The notes under the pieces are model-generated. The model ran no database searches. It was given only the letters and a program-made list of their open reading frames with translations, and was not told where the DNA came from. From contig CM061064.1 of the NCBI GenBank assembly GCA_030762895.1, positions 135,639,847 to 135,703,846 of the forward strand: DNA of 64,000 nucleotides. The letters are read 5' to 3'. The DNA is from Sophora flavescens. Lineage: Eukaryota > Streptophyta > Magnoliopsida > Fabales > Fabaceae. Positions within the stretch are counted from its first letter, which is position 1; each line of letters opens with the position of its first letter. A program made the position numbers and the translations under genes. Below are positions 1 to 11,959 of this stretch, piece by piece.

Positions 1-951
1 AACAACTTTAATGTTGAAAGTTTTTCGAGATTCAAAATGGAAACTGATCAGAATGGCTCTGCAAAATCGGACGAGTTATGAACTCTTTAGAGCAAGAATC
101 AAGACTTTGGAAAAAAAATGACTTAAGGAAGGAAATATCCTATTTAAATGAAGAAGCAACCAGCTTATTGAAGAAGGAACTAATGCTTAATGAAGAAGGA
201 GTCAAAACTTGGAGAAGAAGGAAGCAAAACTTGTTTAAGAAGAATTCAAAACTTCTTAAAGAAGTAGTCAAAACTTAATGAAGAAGATGTCAAAACTTGA
301 TGGAGAAGATGTCAAATGCTTAATGGAGAAGTATTCAAATACTTGGAGAAGAAGACAAGGTTGGAGCCGTGTGGATTGGAAAGAATTTTGGATCAATTTG
401 TCAAATGGCATCTGGTAGGAATTGTCATAAAAAGACAAGGGTATTTTGGTCATTTCATAACAAAATTCAATGTTGCCATAAATGTGCTATTATTGCCATT
501 TATGATAGGATAAACTTGTCATGAATGCTTGTCAAGTTGGTCAATCCCATGTCTCTACTACTTTGCCGACTTCCCGATCCATCTGACTCAGGCTCTGCCT
601 AGAGACCTCTCGACGTATAGGCCCTCAACAAACATAATACTTTAATTTTTTCCAAAATTTTCAAAACTTTCGGTATCGTAGTAAATATGATAAAAATATT
701 TTTCATCTCGTTAACGATTCAAAATTAGATCTTCCGAGCAGTAAACTTTTACTGTCAGTAAAAACACAGAAAACAGCAGACCGGCTTCCGTCTGAGTTTT
801 CAACTAAAAACTTCCTTGTAACCTTATAAAAATAAGTATAACAAGGAAATGACCTTGGTTTATCCAAAATCATTTTCTAAGTCTCGGATAAAAATATATA
901 TTTATATATTTATCACCGATATTACGAAACAGTGAAAATCGGGGTGTTACA
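1..951 (-). repeat. 3' LTR of LARD-like element, partial
   Basis: Direct repeat of 7997-8952; the rest of this LTR lies left of the window. Both copies end GGGGTGTTACA on the plus strand. The copies differ by isolated substitutions (for example ATGTTG against ATGGTG near the left end, and AGTGAAAA against AGCGAAAA near the right) and by one short dense patch around 770-805 where indels and substitutions cluster. The short ORFs here are identical to those in the other copy only because the DNA is repeated; they look non-coding. Confidence 0.9.
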
Positions 952-966
952 TTACTACCCCTCTTA
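952..966 (-). other. polypurine tract of LARD-like element
   Basis: On the minus strand the bases just before the 3' LTR read TAAGAGGGGTAGTAA followed by TGTAACACCCC. A purine-rich run directly abutting the 3' LTR is the plus-strand primer site used by LTR retrotransposons. It fixes the minus orientation together with the primer-binding site at 4551-4562. Confidence 0.75.
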
Positions 967-3900
967 AAAAAATTTCGTCCTCGAAATTTCGTAGTTCAAA
1001 ACTAAACTGGATGTTGTAATCATACTTTAACTCTAAAATCTAGCTTTGTATTTTCATCGCTTCATTCCTTTTATCTCTAACAGAATCAATTCTTATGCCA
1101 TTTTATTTATCCTCGAAACTTTTCACTACCGCATTCTCTCCACTACCTTTGATATTTCATCTTAGTATATTACACTTTAAAGAACAAAACCAATGCTTAA
1201 TCTCCTCAATTCTCAATATAGATCCATTAGGAAAAACTTTCTCCAATATCTAACTTTCACAGCTAACATCAAAATCCACACTAACTTTACCATAACATCG
1301 ATTAACCTTCTACTTCAAGAGATGCAATCATAGTCTTAATCCAATTGAGCTTAGTCTATTCTTCTAGTCATATCAAATTCACACTTTTCTAGTTTCCAAT
1401 CAAAACGTCATAACATTCCTAAATTGCACATGATAAACTTTCTCCAAGAACCTAAGAAATTCAATCTTATTGAAATTGAATCTTACCACATCCATCATAA
1501 TTCGTTCTCTTATTAATTCCACTTGAATCTTTTGCCTACTTCAATTTCATATCCTCCATTTGCCTCTCATTTTCAATTTGATTCTCAAGCCCCGTTAGTA
1601 TCCCTGGTTTAAGAAATTTCCCATGCACATCTACCCTATTGTCCAAGGAAATACACAACTCCTAACAATTCCTCCATTCGAAGACTTATCACTTATACAA
1701 GGAAGTACTTGTATCCTATGTGCACTTATCTTATATATTTGCAACCGAGAAAAGATATTATAAAATAAAATTTCTCTAAGGCCATTACCCCTAAGAGTTG
1801 AACTAAAACAAAGCCAAGAAATCCAGGTAAATTCTCCCCAATGGCAATCTCGAATTTAAAAATGTCCAATTCCTACTATGGATCATCAATTACATATTAC
1901 CAGAATAAGACCTCAAAGATTATAAATATTTCATCATAGCTTATCACACTCGAAAGACATAATCAAAACTTAATCACTTCTTGCCTCCAAATTAGTCTGC
2001 TAACAAAATTCTTCCACACCTTATCCTCACAACGAATAGCAAGTTCAACACTAACTTTTCTTTACTACATATATTAACTTTCAACCCAAAACATACAATT
2101 GTAGTCTTAGTTTCCTTTGAACATATTCTACCACTCCAAATTATATCATAGTCATTCATTTCAATCTTAAAGAATACTACTACATTTCTCCATGCAATTA
2201 CAACCAAAAGGAATCACTTCAACTTGAATTATCCAAAATCATAATTCTTAAACTTTTCTAACAACTTAGTTTCACTCAAGAACTCCTCTTTACTATTTTC
2301 GTCCAGCTTAAGGACAACTACCATATTTTTTTTTTCCCATCAATCCTCGGACTCACTAAGTCAACATTAACCATAAATATTTATCACTGCTCTAAATTCC
2401 TTTAATGATATATCTACCTCGATCATAAAGTCCATTGTAATCATCTCACTCAAAATTGTTGAACTTAAGGGTTCTCATAATACCATTCACCTCTATACAC
2501 CAACGAAACTCCTATCAACTCTGGTTCGTCCTACCATAAAGATGACAAAAATTAGGTACCACACTATCTCCCAGCTAACCTGCTAAAGATAGGTCACCTC
2601 ATTCCTTATCCATCCTACTAAGGATGATCAGCTGGACTTAGTCTCAACTTAGTCCCCAATACTTAAAGTAAACTTAACCGACACACTTTAATAAACTTCC
2701 GTTTTTCATCTGAAACAATACTTGAATATACTCCACTAAATCTGAACAATCCCCTGATACACTATTTGATTCACTAACTCTACTTGTGGATCTTAATTCG
2801 TAAGAAAATGTAAACTTCACCAGTCGATCAACGATCACTTGAATTCAAACAAAACTCGTGCAGGTCTTCAGAAAACTCATAACAAAGATTGAAGAAATGC
2901 CAACATCTCAACAAAGAAGGTCTCAATTGTACATCTTGATGTAGAGATATCCAACTCGCGACGGATGAAATAAGTCACACATCGACAACATTTGGAAAGT
3001 ACATAGAATTAAGATGATCAATGACAACAAGTACTTTCAAACCACAATAAAACATGACCTGATGATCATAAAAGAAACACATAAGCATAGAAAAGAATTT
3101 CATTAATTTGAAGAATATCAGAACATCCAGTATGGAAAAAGATCATTCCATCAAGTTCGTGGATGTAAAAATGCATGATCAATACACATTTACAAACATG
3201 AATCTAATAAAGTTCATTCTTCCACAAGAATCTTCCAACGGATTCAAATAATCAAGGAGTGAATAATGTCTAATCCCAAGAGGATTAATTCTTATTCTTA
3301 ATACAAAGAATTTACAAAATGATGACTTTCACCTCTATCAAAATAGAAGTGACGAAACTAAGTTTCACCAAGAAACTTCTGCTATCACGAAATTATCTGG
3401 GTTATAACTCAAGAAATAGTCATAACCACTTCTCTCAACAACACTTTAAGGGATCCCGACCAATGGATTCCTTTAAACCAATTCACTCAAATGTCTAATA
3501 CATCGAGGATCATTTAGAAGTGTGAGTACAACTTCTCACAAACAATAGAAATGAATAACTAGAAATTTATGAATCAGCATAACGAATTCATGAGTCTTGA
3601 CAGACTGTAAGCAGAAAATTTATCTGACATACACAAACTTCACCGTTGTGATTATCTAATACAATCACAGGATTTGAGAAATACATGTCAACTGACAAAC
3701 ACAAGAGAATCAAAGGGTACAATGAAGAATTCCTCAATCACAAGACACTCACCCAAGATCGAAAATCCACTAAATTCGGCTTGGTTCCAACCAACATACA
3801 CGTCTTTCTAGTCAAGCTTAGTATAACCACCTTGAATTTGAATACGATTCCGGATAACTTAATCAATCGATCCAACATACAAAAAGTTGATCTTTTCTCA

Positions 3901-4550
3901 TAAACTGAGTTGACAATGCAAAACCTTAGATAGCTCCAATCTGGTACTAACTCGTCTTCAAGTCAATCTTTGAGTAGATAACAACTCCTCGCAATTAATT
4001 TATCAAATCAACTACGCAAGTTAGAGAATACTTATTCCTAATTCGTCCTTTTACCTAGTCGTCAGAAATCTAGACGATGACACGAACCTCCACACAACGT
4101 TGGTGATTCACAAAGAAAACACTCGGTCTAACAAACGATTCAGACCACCGATTGAACTCGTTTCAATCTTTGTAGGCAACATCCTACACAAAAGAACAGA
4201 GATCTGACCGCATCCAGAAACTAGATCAATCAAAATCAATGTCCTTTGCTAACCCTAAACCTAGAATATTTCCAGGAAATACTCCCGGAAAAATCCTATA
4301 CACAAACATCTTGTTTCGAACGTCTGACACGATTCACAAAATAATCGGATGTCATATTCGAACCCAAGTAACATTCAAGATCTATGGTCTCCCAGGACAT
4401 AAAATCCTTGGAAAAACCATCAACAAAACATATACTTGTGCGTCAACACACATTGCTTCAACAAGAAACAATTCAAACAAGAACCAACCAGAGATCACAC
4501 AACAAAAACTTAACAGACCTATTCCCCAAAGATTCCGAAAGACTCGACCA
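967..4550 (-). other. non-coding interior of LARD-like element
   Basis: About 3.6 kb, AT-rich, with stops in all frames and no ORF above 126 codons. The 126-codon ORF at 4239-4619 runs through the primer site into the LTR, so it is not a gene. One short minus-strand stretch near 2420-2450 could be read as ITMDF, a motif of Ty3/gypsy integrases, but no neighbouring integrase sequence supports it. I see nothing else in this stretch. Confidence 0.65.
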
Positions 4551-4562
4551 GCTCTGATACCA
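4551..4562 (-). other. tRNA-iMet primer-binding site of LARD-like element
   Basis: Minus strand TGGTATCAGAGC, a perfect match to the complement of the plant initiator-Met tRNA 3' end used by most plant LTR elements. It lies three bases inside the LTR end at 4566. Confidence 0.9.
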
Positions 4563-5851
4563 CAATGTAACACCCTCCCTTGGGCATTACTTTCTAAACT
4601 CGTTTCAATAAAAAATTAAAAGATAATTTGCTGGTGCTTTCGGAAAATAACTTTTATAAGTACATAAGTTTCTGAAATTGGGTATAAAATTTTTTCTTTG
4701 TCATGACTCCGCACTTAAGCCATAATCAACACACAACCTTACTATCATAGCTTGGCAAGCCTATTAATTTAAAGGATATACTTAAATACAAGATATTAGT
4801 TTTACAAAAATTTCGACAGAGTCTACTCTGTAATTCGGACATCCCAGAAAATAATACCTGTTAAAATGATTACATTTTTACTCCAGAATTCTAGTTACAC
4901 TAAATTCAACCAGACATCAATACATAAAAATAATAGTTATAGCCATACGCTTTAAAAAACCAAAAGAAATAGCTTAGATTTTCATTCAAAAGATAGGCTC
5001 TCCGAGCCTCAAACGTTCCATTATAAAATAAAGGCTCTCTGAGCCAAACTCATACATACTATCAAAATAATCTAAGTCTTAACCCTAAGCTGGTCGTTCT
5101 AAGAGTTATTCCGCTAGTAATACCTCATCAATCCACTAGATCTAAGTCTCGGAATGACTTAGACAGACTCATCTGCACCATCTGTGATAGAGTACCCAAT
5201 TTACAATATCGAACTTAGAAGAATCCTGAAATGTGTGTGTAAAGGTGAGACGCCAATATATGGTTTTAACCCAATAACTAAATGCCCGACACCACATAAC
5301 ACATATACATTTATCACACGAACATTTATAAGTTAATAGTTTATCAGTGGGTTTAACACCCCAAACATCATCCATAAAATTATGCATGACACTTCTATTC
5401 ATCATCTAATTTTCGTCCTAATCTCATGAGATATCACCAACCTCGTGTTGAGTTGATCAGACTCCAAAGCCACACTGGCTAACTTGGCCAACGGCCAACA
5501 GGTCCTCGACCTCTTCCCATCTTGAAAACAACAAAGGCATACACAGCCAGGCACTAACACGGCCAAACATTGCTAATGCCCACAATCAGTGGCTCCGCCA
5601 TTAGCAAGTAAGATGGGGATCTCAAGGTCCTCCAAGGCACCAATGAGATAATGCACGTCGTAATTACCTTTCGCCGATGGTAATTGATGCATTTGTGTCA
5701 CAAACCACAAGTCGCAGGCACGTCTGCCAAATGCATGCAAAACACTTTTGTTTTGTTCTTTTCTTTGTGTTCACTCTTTCTTTGCCGAAGCTCAAAATGG
5801 CTTACGACTCACATAGTTTTAAAATACTTTTTAAAACTTTCATCACATCAC

Positions 5852-5976
5852 AGGACCTCACTGTCCATAAATCATTTATCAAAACATAGGACCTCACTGT
5901 CCATAAATCATTTATCAAATCATAGGACCTTACTGTCCATAAAACATTTATCAAAACATCGGACCTCACAGTCCAA
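5852..5976. repeat. 36-bp tandem repeat, about 3.5 copies, in LARD LTR
   Basis: Units start at 5852, 5888, 5924 and 5960. Each begins with GGACCTCACTGTCC or a variant, a small inverted repeat (GGAC/GTCC) with a six-base loop, followed by an ATTTATCAAA-type spacer. The last unit is partial. Confidence 0.9.
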
Positions 5977-6052
5977 GTGATCAATCACGACACCTCTCGA
6001 CCGGTGCACCAATCGTAGGTTCGTGGCACTAGAAACATCTTCAATGTTTTAA

Positions 6053-6108
6053 CACAGTATACCTCATGTATACAATTCATCACAGTATACCTCATGTATA
6101 CAATCTCA
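6053..6108. repeat. 28-bp direct duplication in LARD LTR
   Basis: Two adjacent copies of a unit containing CACAGTATACCTCATGTATA. Each holds the self-complementary GTATAC. Function unknown; probably replication slippage. Confidence 0.8.
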
Positions 6109-8961
6109 AAGTCCAAATGACTGAGTCCATCACAACATAGAACCTTAGTACCCCGACGTCTCGGTTACTAAGTTCCACACAACTATTAACACGAAATCAG
6201 TTTTGCTTTCATAAATTCTTTTTCCAAAAATTGGAAATTCATCAATAAAATCCTTAAATAATAAAACTGGGTTTTCACAAATATGAGTCACGTGAGGTTT
6301 TCACTTCCTTAAAATATGTACTGCCGTTTCAAAATACTTTCCTTCTATACTTTTCCAAATCAATCATCAATTATCACTTTTAAAGCTTCTCAAATCAATA
6401 CTTAACTTCTTCCAGTGAAAACATTTTCTAAAATCATCTTAACTTCTGTTTAACAATTAATTTCATAAAATAACTTTGTATCGTATTACAAACTTTATTA
6501 CATAAAAATTAGCAGTACTTAACCATTTTCACAATTTCGCTCTCTGTATGACTCGAGTTACTATTACACTAATAAATTATCATCATCAAAACTCCTTATT
6601 TTTCCAAAAATAATACTTTTCACCACTATTATATTCCAATGTTTCCCATAAAACATTGAATATAATTTACACAGCTTATTAAAGCTTTTATCTAATTAGT
6701 CGGTTGTGCACTGACCACAGTCAGGCTTCTCAAACAACACTCACAAGCAACATTTAACAACAAACCACTAAACAGATAATGTACCATAACAATATCATAT
6801 TCAAGTAAATAATTTAAAACAGATCAAACCCGGATACTCAGATATATAACACAACATAAACCACATAATCAGATAACCACAACCACATTAATTACACAGA
6901 ATACACAACAAGTAAATGGTCACAAACAAATGGTTATTGAGAAAAATCCATCAGGCAAGCTCCCCTTACCTCTTGAAGACTCGTACTACATAATCTCCCG
7001 AACTCGATTCGATTCCTCTTCGTCAGTGTAAATCAGCTAACTCCGTAGTTTCCTTCAAACGAATTGCAACCAAAATAAACAAATCAAACAACAACACACT
7101 TAAATCAATGGGGGTTAGGGTTCGGCTTTACCCCACTTTCTAGGTTAGGAAACTTAAAATTTGATTAACTTAGGGATTAATGATCCATAAGTTACTTAAG
7201 CATGATTAATCACTTTATCCATGATTATGAACCAAGAACATGAACTAAAACTCATCTAGTTCCAAGAACTAGGGTTTCGGCCAAGAACTGAGTTTGGAGT
7301 TAGAAATCTCTAAAATTTCTAAACTCTTGGATTTAAACAACATACAAAACCTAGAGTTAGATTCAAGTGTTTCAAACAACTCTTGAATCATAAAACCAAC
7401 AAGTGCTCATACCTAGGGTTTCGGTTTTTGAAGAATCAAATAGGCTAAAGTTAGATTTTTGATCTTCTATATACTTGAATACAAAAACTATCAAGATATA
7501 ATCATGAATCAAGACATGAAATGGAAACAAAACCTAAGAACACAACTTAACCTAGATTCGGCCCAGTCCAGAATTTAAGGAAAGAAATTTCACATGCTCT
7601 TATGCTTCTAGATGATGAAAATAGAGATGATTATAAGATCATAGCAATTGGTTTCATGTCAAAAGGATTTTTCTAGAATTAGTTATGAATTTTTTAATCT
7701 AGCTTCAAGAACTTTGAACAAATGAAGAACATGTTGATCAAAGGCATAAACTCAAGAATCTTATGAAGAGAAAAGCTTAGAATAGCAAGGTTAAGAGAGA
7801 CTACCTCTTGATGATCAAAGAAAATGATGATTTGGATGATGTTCTTCAAGAATGTCTCATGGTGTTCTTGAGAACTTAAGGAAGAAGATGAACCAAGTTA
7901 GGGTTTCAGAACAGTTTCGGTATTTTGGGTATATCTCTCAACATACTTATCCGTTTTGGATGATCTTTATGTCGTTGGAAATAAGAGAGAAAGATGAACA
8001 ACTTTAATGGTGAAAGTTTTTCGAGATTCAAAATGGAAACTGATCAGAATGGCTCTGCAAAATCGGACGAGTTATGAACTCTTTAGAGCAAGAATCAAGA
8101 CTTTGGAAAAAAAATGACTTAAGGAAGGAAATATCCTATTTAAATGAAGAAGCAACCAGCTTATTGAAGAAGGAACTAATGCTTAATGAAGAAGGAGTCA
8201 AAACTTGGAGAAGAAGGAAGCAAAACTTGTTTAAGAAGAATTCAAAACTTCTTAAAGAAGTAGTCAAAACTTAATGAAGAAGATGTCAAAACTTGATGGA
8301 GAAGATGTCAAATGCTTAATGGAGAAGTATTCAAATACTTGGAGAAGAAGACAAGGTTGGAGCCGTGTGGATTGGAAAGAATTTTGGATCAATTTGTCAA
8401 ATGGCATCTGGTAGGAATTGTCATAAAAAGACAAGGGTATTTTGGTCATTTCATAACAAAATTCAATGTTGCCATAAATGTGCTATTATTGCCATTTATG
8501 ATAGGATAAACTTGTCATGAATGCTTGTCAAGTTGGTCAATCCCATGTCTCTACTACTTTGCCGACTTCCCGATCCATCTGACTCAGGCTCTGCCTAGAG
8601 ACCTCTCGACGTATAGGCCCTCAACAAACATAATACTTTAATTTTTTCCAAAATTTTCAAAACTTTCGGTATCGTAGTAAATATGATAAAAATATTTTTC
8701 ATCTCGTTAACGATTCAAAATTAGATCTTCCGAGCAGTAAACTTTTACTGTCAGTAAAAAAAACACGAAAACAAAGACATCAAGCCTCCGCCTCGAGTTT
8801 TCAACTAAAAACTTCCTTGTAACCTTATAAAAATAAGTATAACAAGGAAATGACCTTGGTTTATCCAAAATCATTTTCTAAGTCTCGGATAAAAATATAT
8901 ATTTATATATTTATCACCGATATTACGAAACAGCGAAAATCGGGGTGTTACATATGTTCCC

Positions 8962-10032
8962 ATGATTATGCCAAGGGACACAAAGTGGGTATCCTTTGAG
9001 CATCCCAGAGTCTATGGGAGGGTCTCTGATTTCTTCCTGGATCAGCTCATCTATGAAATGCTGAAGCGAGTATTCAGTCATTTCAGAGTTGATAGAGCCG
9101 TCCATTTTGTCCCTCCATCCTGGCTGAGACATAATGAAGCAACCAGAGTTGGAATCATGCCTTATAGAATCTGTCCAAGACTGCCGATGGTAGATCTGAA
9201 TAAGGACAAAGACAAGAAAAACAGAAGATTCAAAGGAGTCATGCCTGAAGCTGAATCAGCAATGCTTGATCTACATCAAGAAACTTTTGACTGCTCAATG
9301 CTGGATTTCTTTTTACATATTGAATCCATTTAGTTGATCAATGAACATCGAGCTACTAATTTCTGGAAATCTCATATTATTCACTACACAAGAGAGGAAT
9401 CTTCCTCTGGACTGTCTAAAGAAGAGAAGAAGGAAATTCCTAAGGTCAGAGGGAAGTGTGGTCTTTCAAATTTCAGGTATATGATCTATAAAGACCTCTG
9501 GGGACTTCCCATAAATAGTAAAAATGTGGAATTCATCTACCCCATCAGATGGGCAAAAAAAGTCTCAGTGATCCCTTCACCTACTTCAGAGCCTCTCGCA
9601 GATGAAACTGTTGTTGAAGAACCTGGTCAAATTGCCACTATTGTTGGCTTAGAAGAAACAACTAAATCCATTCACAATCAGAGCTCATTAGAAAAACACT
9701 CTTCTCAACCATTAGCTCAAGTTGTGATGCACCCTTCAGATCATTCAAGAACATTAAGCACATTTCACGAGTCTGCTGAAAGCTCAAGGTAACAGGCTCT
9801 GCCACCTAATCTTGAAGAGGTTCTTGGCAAAATAGTTGATGACAGAGTTGGCAAGATAGTTGATGAGAAGGTTGAGAAGATGACTGAGAAAATTAAGGAG
9901 GATGTCCAACAACAAGTTCAAACTTCAATGGCTCCAACCTTAGAGGTTGTGAATAAAATGCCGGAATTCTTCATGGATTTCAAGAAAAGCCAGACTCAGA
10001 ACCCTCCACCTCCACCACCTCCTCCTGCCTAA
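8962..10032 (+). pseudogene. Sirevirus envelope-like ORF, C-terminal part, two in-frame stops
   Basis: A single frame is open from 8962 to the TAA at 10030-10032, apart from TAG at 9331-9333 and TAA at 9790-9792. The first block (about 123 codons) and second (about 152 codons) are charged globular sequence of the kind seen in the third ORF of Sirevirus-type copia elements. The last 79 codons hold repeated GKIVD/EKVEK-type heptads, likely a coiled coil, and end in a run of eight prolines followed by Ala and stop. The N-terminal part was displaced by the LARD insertion; a related N-terminal half is seen at 32280-32600 on the minus strand. Envelope-like is the historical name for this ORF; its actual role is unknown. 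With two stops it should not make the full protein. Confidence 0.65.
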
Positions 10033-10457
10033 CCTTAACATTTTATCTTCTTTTTCAATGACAATGATGGTCCACTCCTTTTACCTTTTTGGCTGAAGAC
10101 AAAAAGGGGGAGAAAGGAAAGTAAAGAGATTTGTTTATATTTATATATAAAAAGTCAGTTTTGAAAAGATCATATTTGTCTGCATATGCATATTCTTTTC
10201 TACTTGCTAACTGCAATGATACTTATGTTTGCTTATTTGCTTTGATATCTGCTGACTATGCTTATTTATTCCTTTATATATACTCTAAATATAATAAGCT
10301 GTTGCACCTATCTGTTAGCTTATATGCAGTTGTTTATCATATGCTTTTTCTGCTTAATTATTTGAATGCTTTGTCTTAGGGGGAGCCCTGCAACCTCTCT
10401 TAGACTTTGCTTTTCAAATTTAATTAGTTTTGTCTTCAACAAAAAGAGGGAGATTAT

Positions 10458-11959
10458 TGGAACCAAAGTGGTTTTGGATTAAATAATCTAAGTTTTGATG
10501 CTAACAAAAAGATTAAATTTGCTTGGCAAAGTGTTAGTTGAGATCTAACATATGTTTTCAGCTATGCAGGAATATTTAAATATAAGTAAAAGAAACATGG
10601 GATAAGTTCTCATTGAAAAATACGCGACCACCCTTGTAGACGAATTGCTCAAATTTTTTGGTAAAGTTACTTATTTATTTAATTGAGTAGACTGGTTTAC
10701 TTAAGAAGACGAGGCTCTAAGTGTTTGCTAGACGAATACCAAAATAACTTGTTAGATACAGCAAGTCCAAAGACTTGATAATAAGCACGTCCATTTTGCC
10801 ACGTAAGCAGACGAAAGTAATTAGTAGAAGTAAATGAGCTAAAAAATAAAGTAATCTAGTATACGAGCTCTAACTGCCACGTCACTAGACGGAGATCTTT
10901 GAGAAATAGCAAGTCCAAAGACTTGATAGACAAGAAGATATGCCACATCATCAGACGAGCAAAATAAAATATTGAACAGACTTAGTCTCTCATATAACTA
11001 AGTAGACGGAGTTTTTTTTATGAGCTCCATCTTTGTTCTTCACATCTGTTTTATCTGCTTTAATGTTTTACCTTGTTGTAAAAGAAACATAGTACCATCG
11101 AGAAATGCAAAAAGCAGAATCGTACAATGAGATACTGCAAAACGGTCTGTACGATGACATCTTTATGGCTGAAAAAGATGGATTATACACAAAGGAGGAA
11201 CAACAAGTTCTCAGGCTATAATACTCAGAGCAGTAAGCCTCCAATTTCATGCTACCTCGATAACCAAGAGTACTGTTTAGCGTGCCACAATCAAGCTATC
11301 AATCACAACGGATATCATGCATTAAATACAAGTGAAGAAGAAGGTCACTATAAATAGAAGACCTGAGATACTGAAGAACAACTCTTGACTGCACAACCTT
11401 CCGAGCTCAATTTTTGCCAATCGATAATCACTCATTCTTATATTCTTTCAAAAGTAAGAGTCTGTATTCTTAGTTTGAATATTGTGAAAATATTCATCTG
11501 ATCTTAAACTGTCATATCCTCACACATAGTGAGTTAAGAAGATCAAACATTAATTCTCTTTGTTAGAGTTAGAGCTTGAAGAGGCTTGGTAATAAAGAAA
11601 TACTTGTAGCCTGGAGAGGTGTTGAATACTTGGTTGTAATCTATTTTGATAATAGTGACGAAAATCCTTCAAGTAGAAGGGACTGGACGTAGCTCTTGGT
11701 TGGAAGAGAGTGAACCAGGATAAAACATCTTGTGTGATTCTTCTATCTCTTAACTCTTACAGCTTTTTTTGCTTCTTACTAACCGAGGGGTTTTGATATT
11801 GCTTTTGTTAAAGTCTTTTAAGAAGGATCTTTTTCTTTGTGCTTGCTTCTGTTTCTAATCTCCTTGTGCGTAAAATTTGTTTTAAAGGTTGTTTTCGAAA
11901 ATTATTAACAAACACAATTCAACCCCCCTTCTTGTGTTTGCCTGTGTCAACTTCAATCA
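10458..11959 (+). repeat. 3' LTR of Sirevirus-like copia element
   Basis: Begins TGGAACCAAAG right after the polypurine tract. It ends near 11949-11959, just after the CAATTCAACCCCCCTTCTTG motif typical of the Sirevirus LTR 3' end. A TATA-like CTATAAATAG lies near 11350. Upstream of it (about 10620-11010) the motif AGACGA/AGACGG recurs together with two copies of AGCAAGTCCAAAGACTTGAT. The exact right end is uncertain by about 10 bp. Confidence 0.7.

Larger units (their letters stand above)
1..8952 (-). mobile_element. LARD-like non-coding LTR retrotransposon (truncated at window edge)
   Basis: On the minus strand this reads 5' LTR (8952 down to 4566), primer-binding site, a 3.6 kb interior, polypurine tract, then a 3' LTR that runs off the left edge. 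The visible 951 bp of the 3' LTR match 7997-8952 almost perfectly. LTR ends are TGTAACACCC and GGGTGTTACA. No gag, protease, reverse transcriptase or integrase can be read in any frame of the interior. Very long LTRs plus a non-coding interior with intact priming signals is the definition of a LARD (large retrotransposon derivative), which is copied in trans by proteins of another element. High LTR similarity suggests fairly recent movement. The family name is inference; the structure is seen directly. Confidence 0.8.
4566..8952 (-). repeat. 5' LTR of LARD-like element, 4.39 kb
   Basis: Runs from TGTAACACCC to GGGTGTTACA. At 4,387 bp it is far longer than most plant LTRs, though typical of LARD elements. 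Inside are a 36-bp tandem repeat (5852-5976) and a 28-bp duplication (about 6053-6108). The right flank begins TATGT and is the envelope-like ORF of a Sirevirus-like copia element, so this LTR element inserted into it. The matching left flank is outside the window, so the target duplication cannot be checked. Confidence 0.85.
8953..11959 (+). mobile_element. 3' part of a Sirevirus-like Ty1/copia retrotransposon
   Basis: Contains, in order, an envelope-like ORF with coiled-coil and polyproline tail, a spacer with AAAAAGGGGGAG-type runs, a polypurine tract (AAAAAGAGGGAGATTAT) and an LTR. This order (extra ORF after pol, then PPT and LTR) is that of Sireviruses. The gag-pol part is absent here because the LARD-like element is inserted at 8952/8953 and the remainder lies left of the window. 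Confidence 0.75.

Noticed and set aside
2415..2450. Possible ITMDF integrase motif on the minus strand of the LARD interior
   Set aside because: Five residues without flanking integrase similarity in any frame; chance match or extreme decay.
5684..5980. 98-codon ORF of HLSKHRTSLSIN-type repeats
   Set aside because: It only translates the 36-bp tandem repeat of the LARD LTR.
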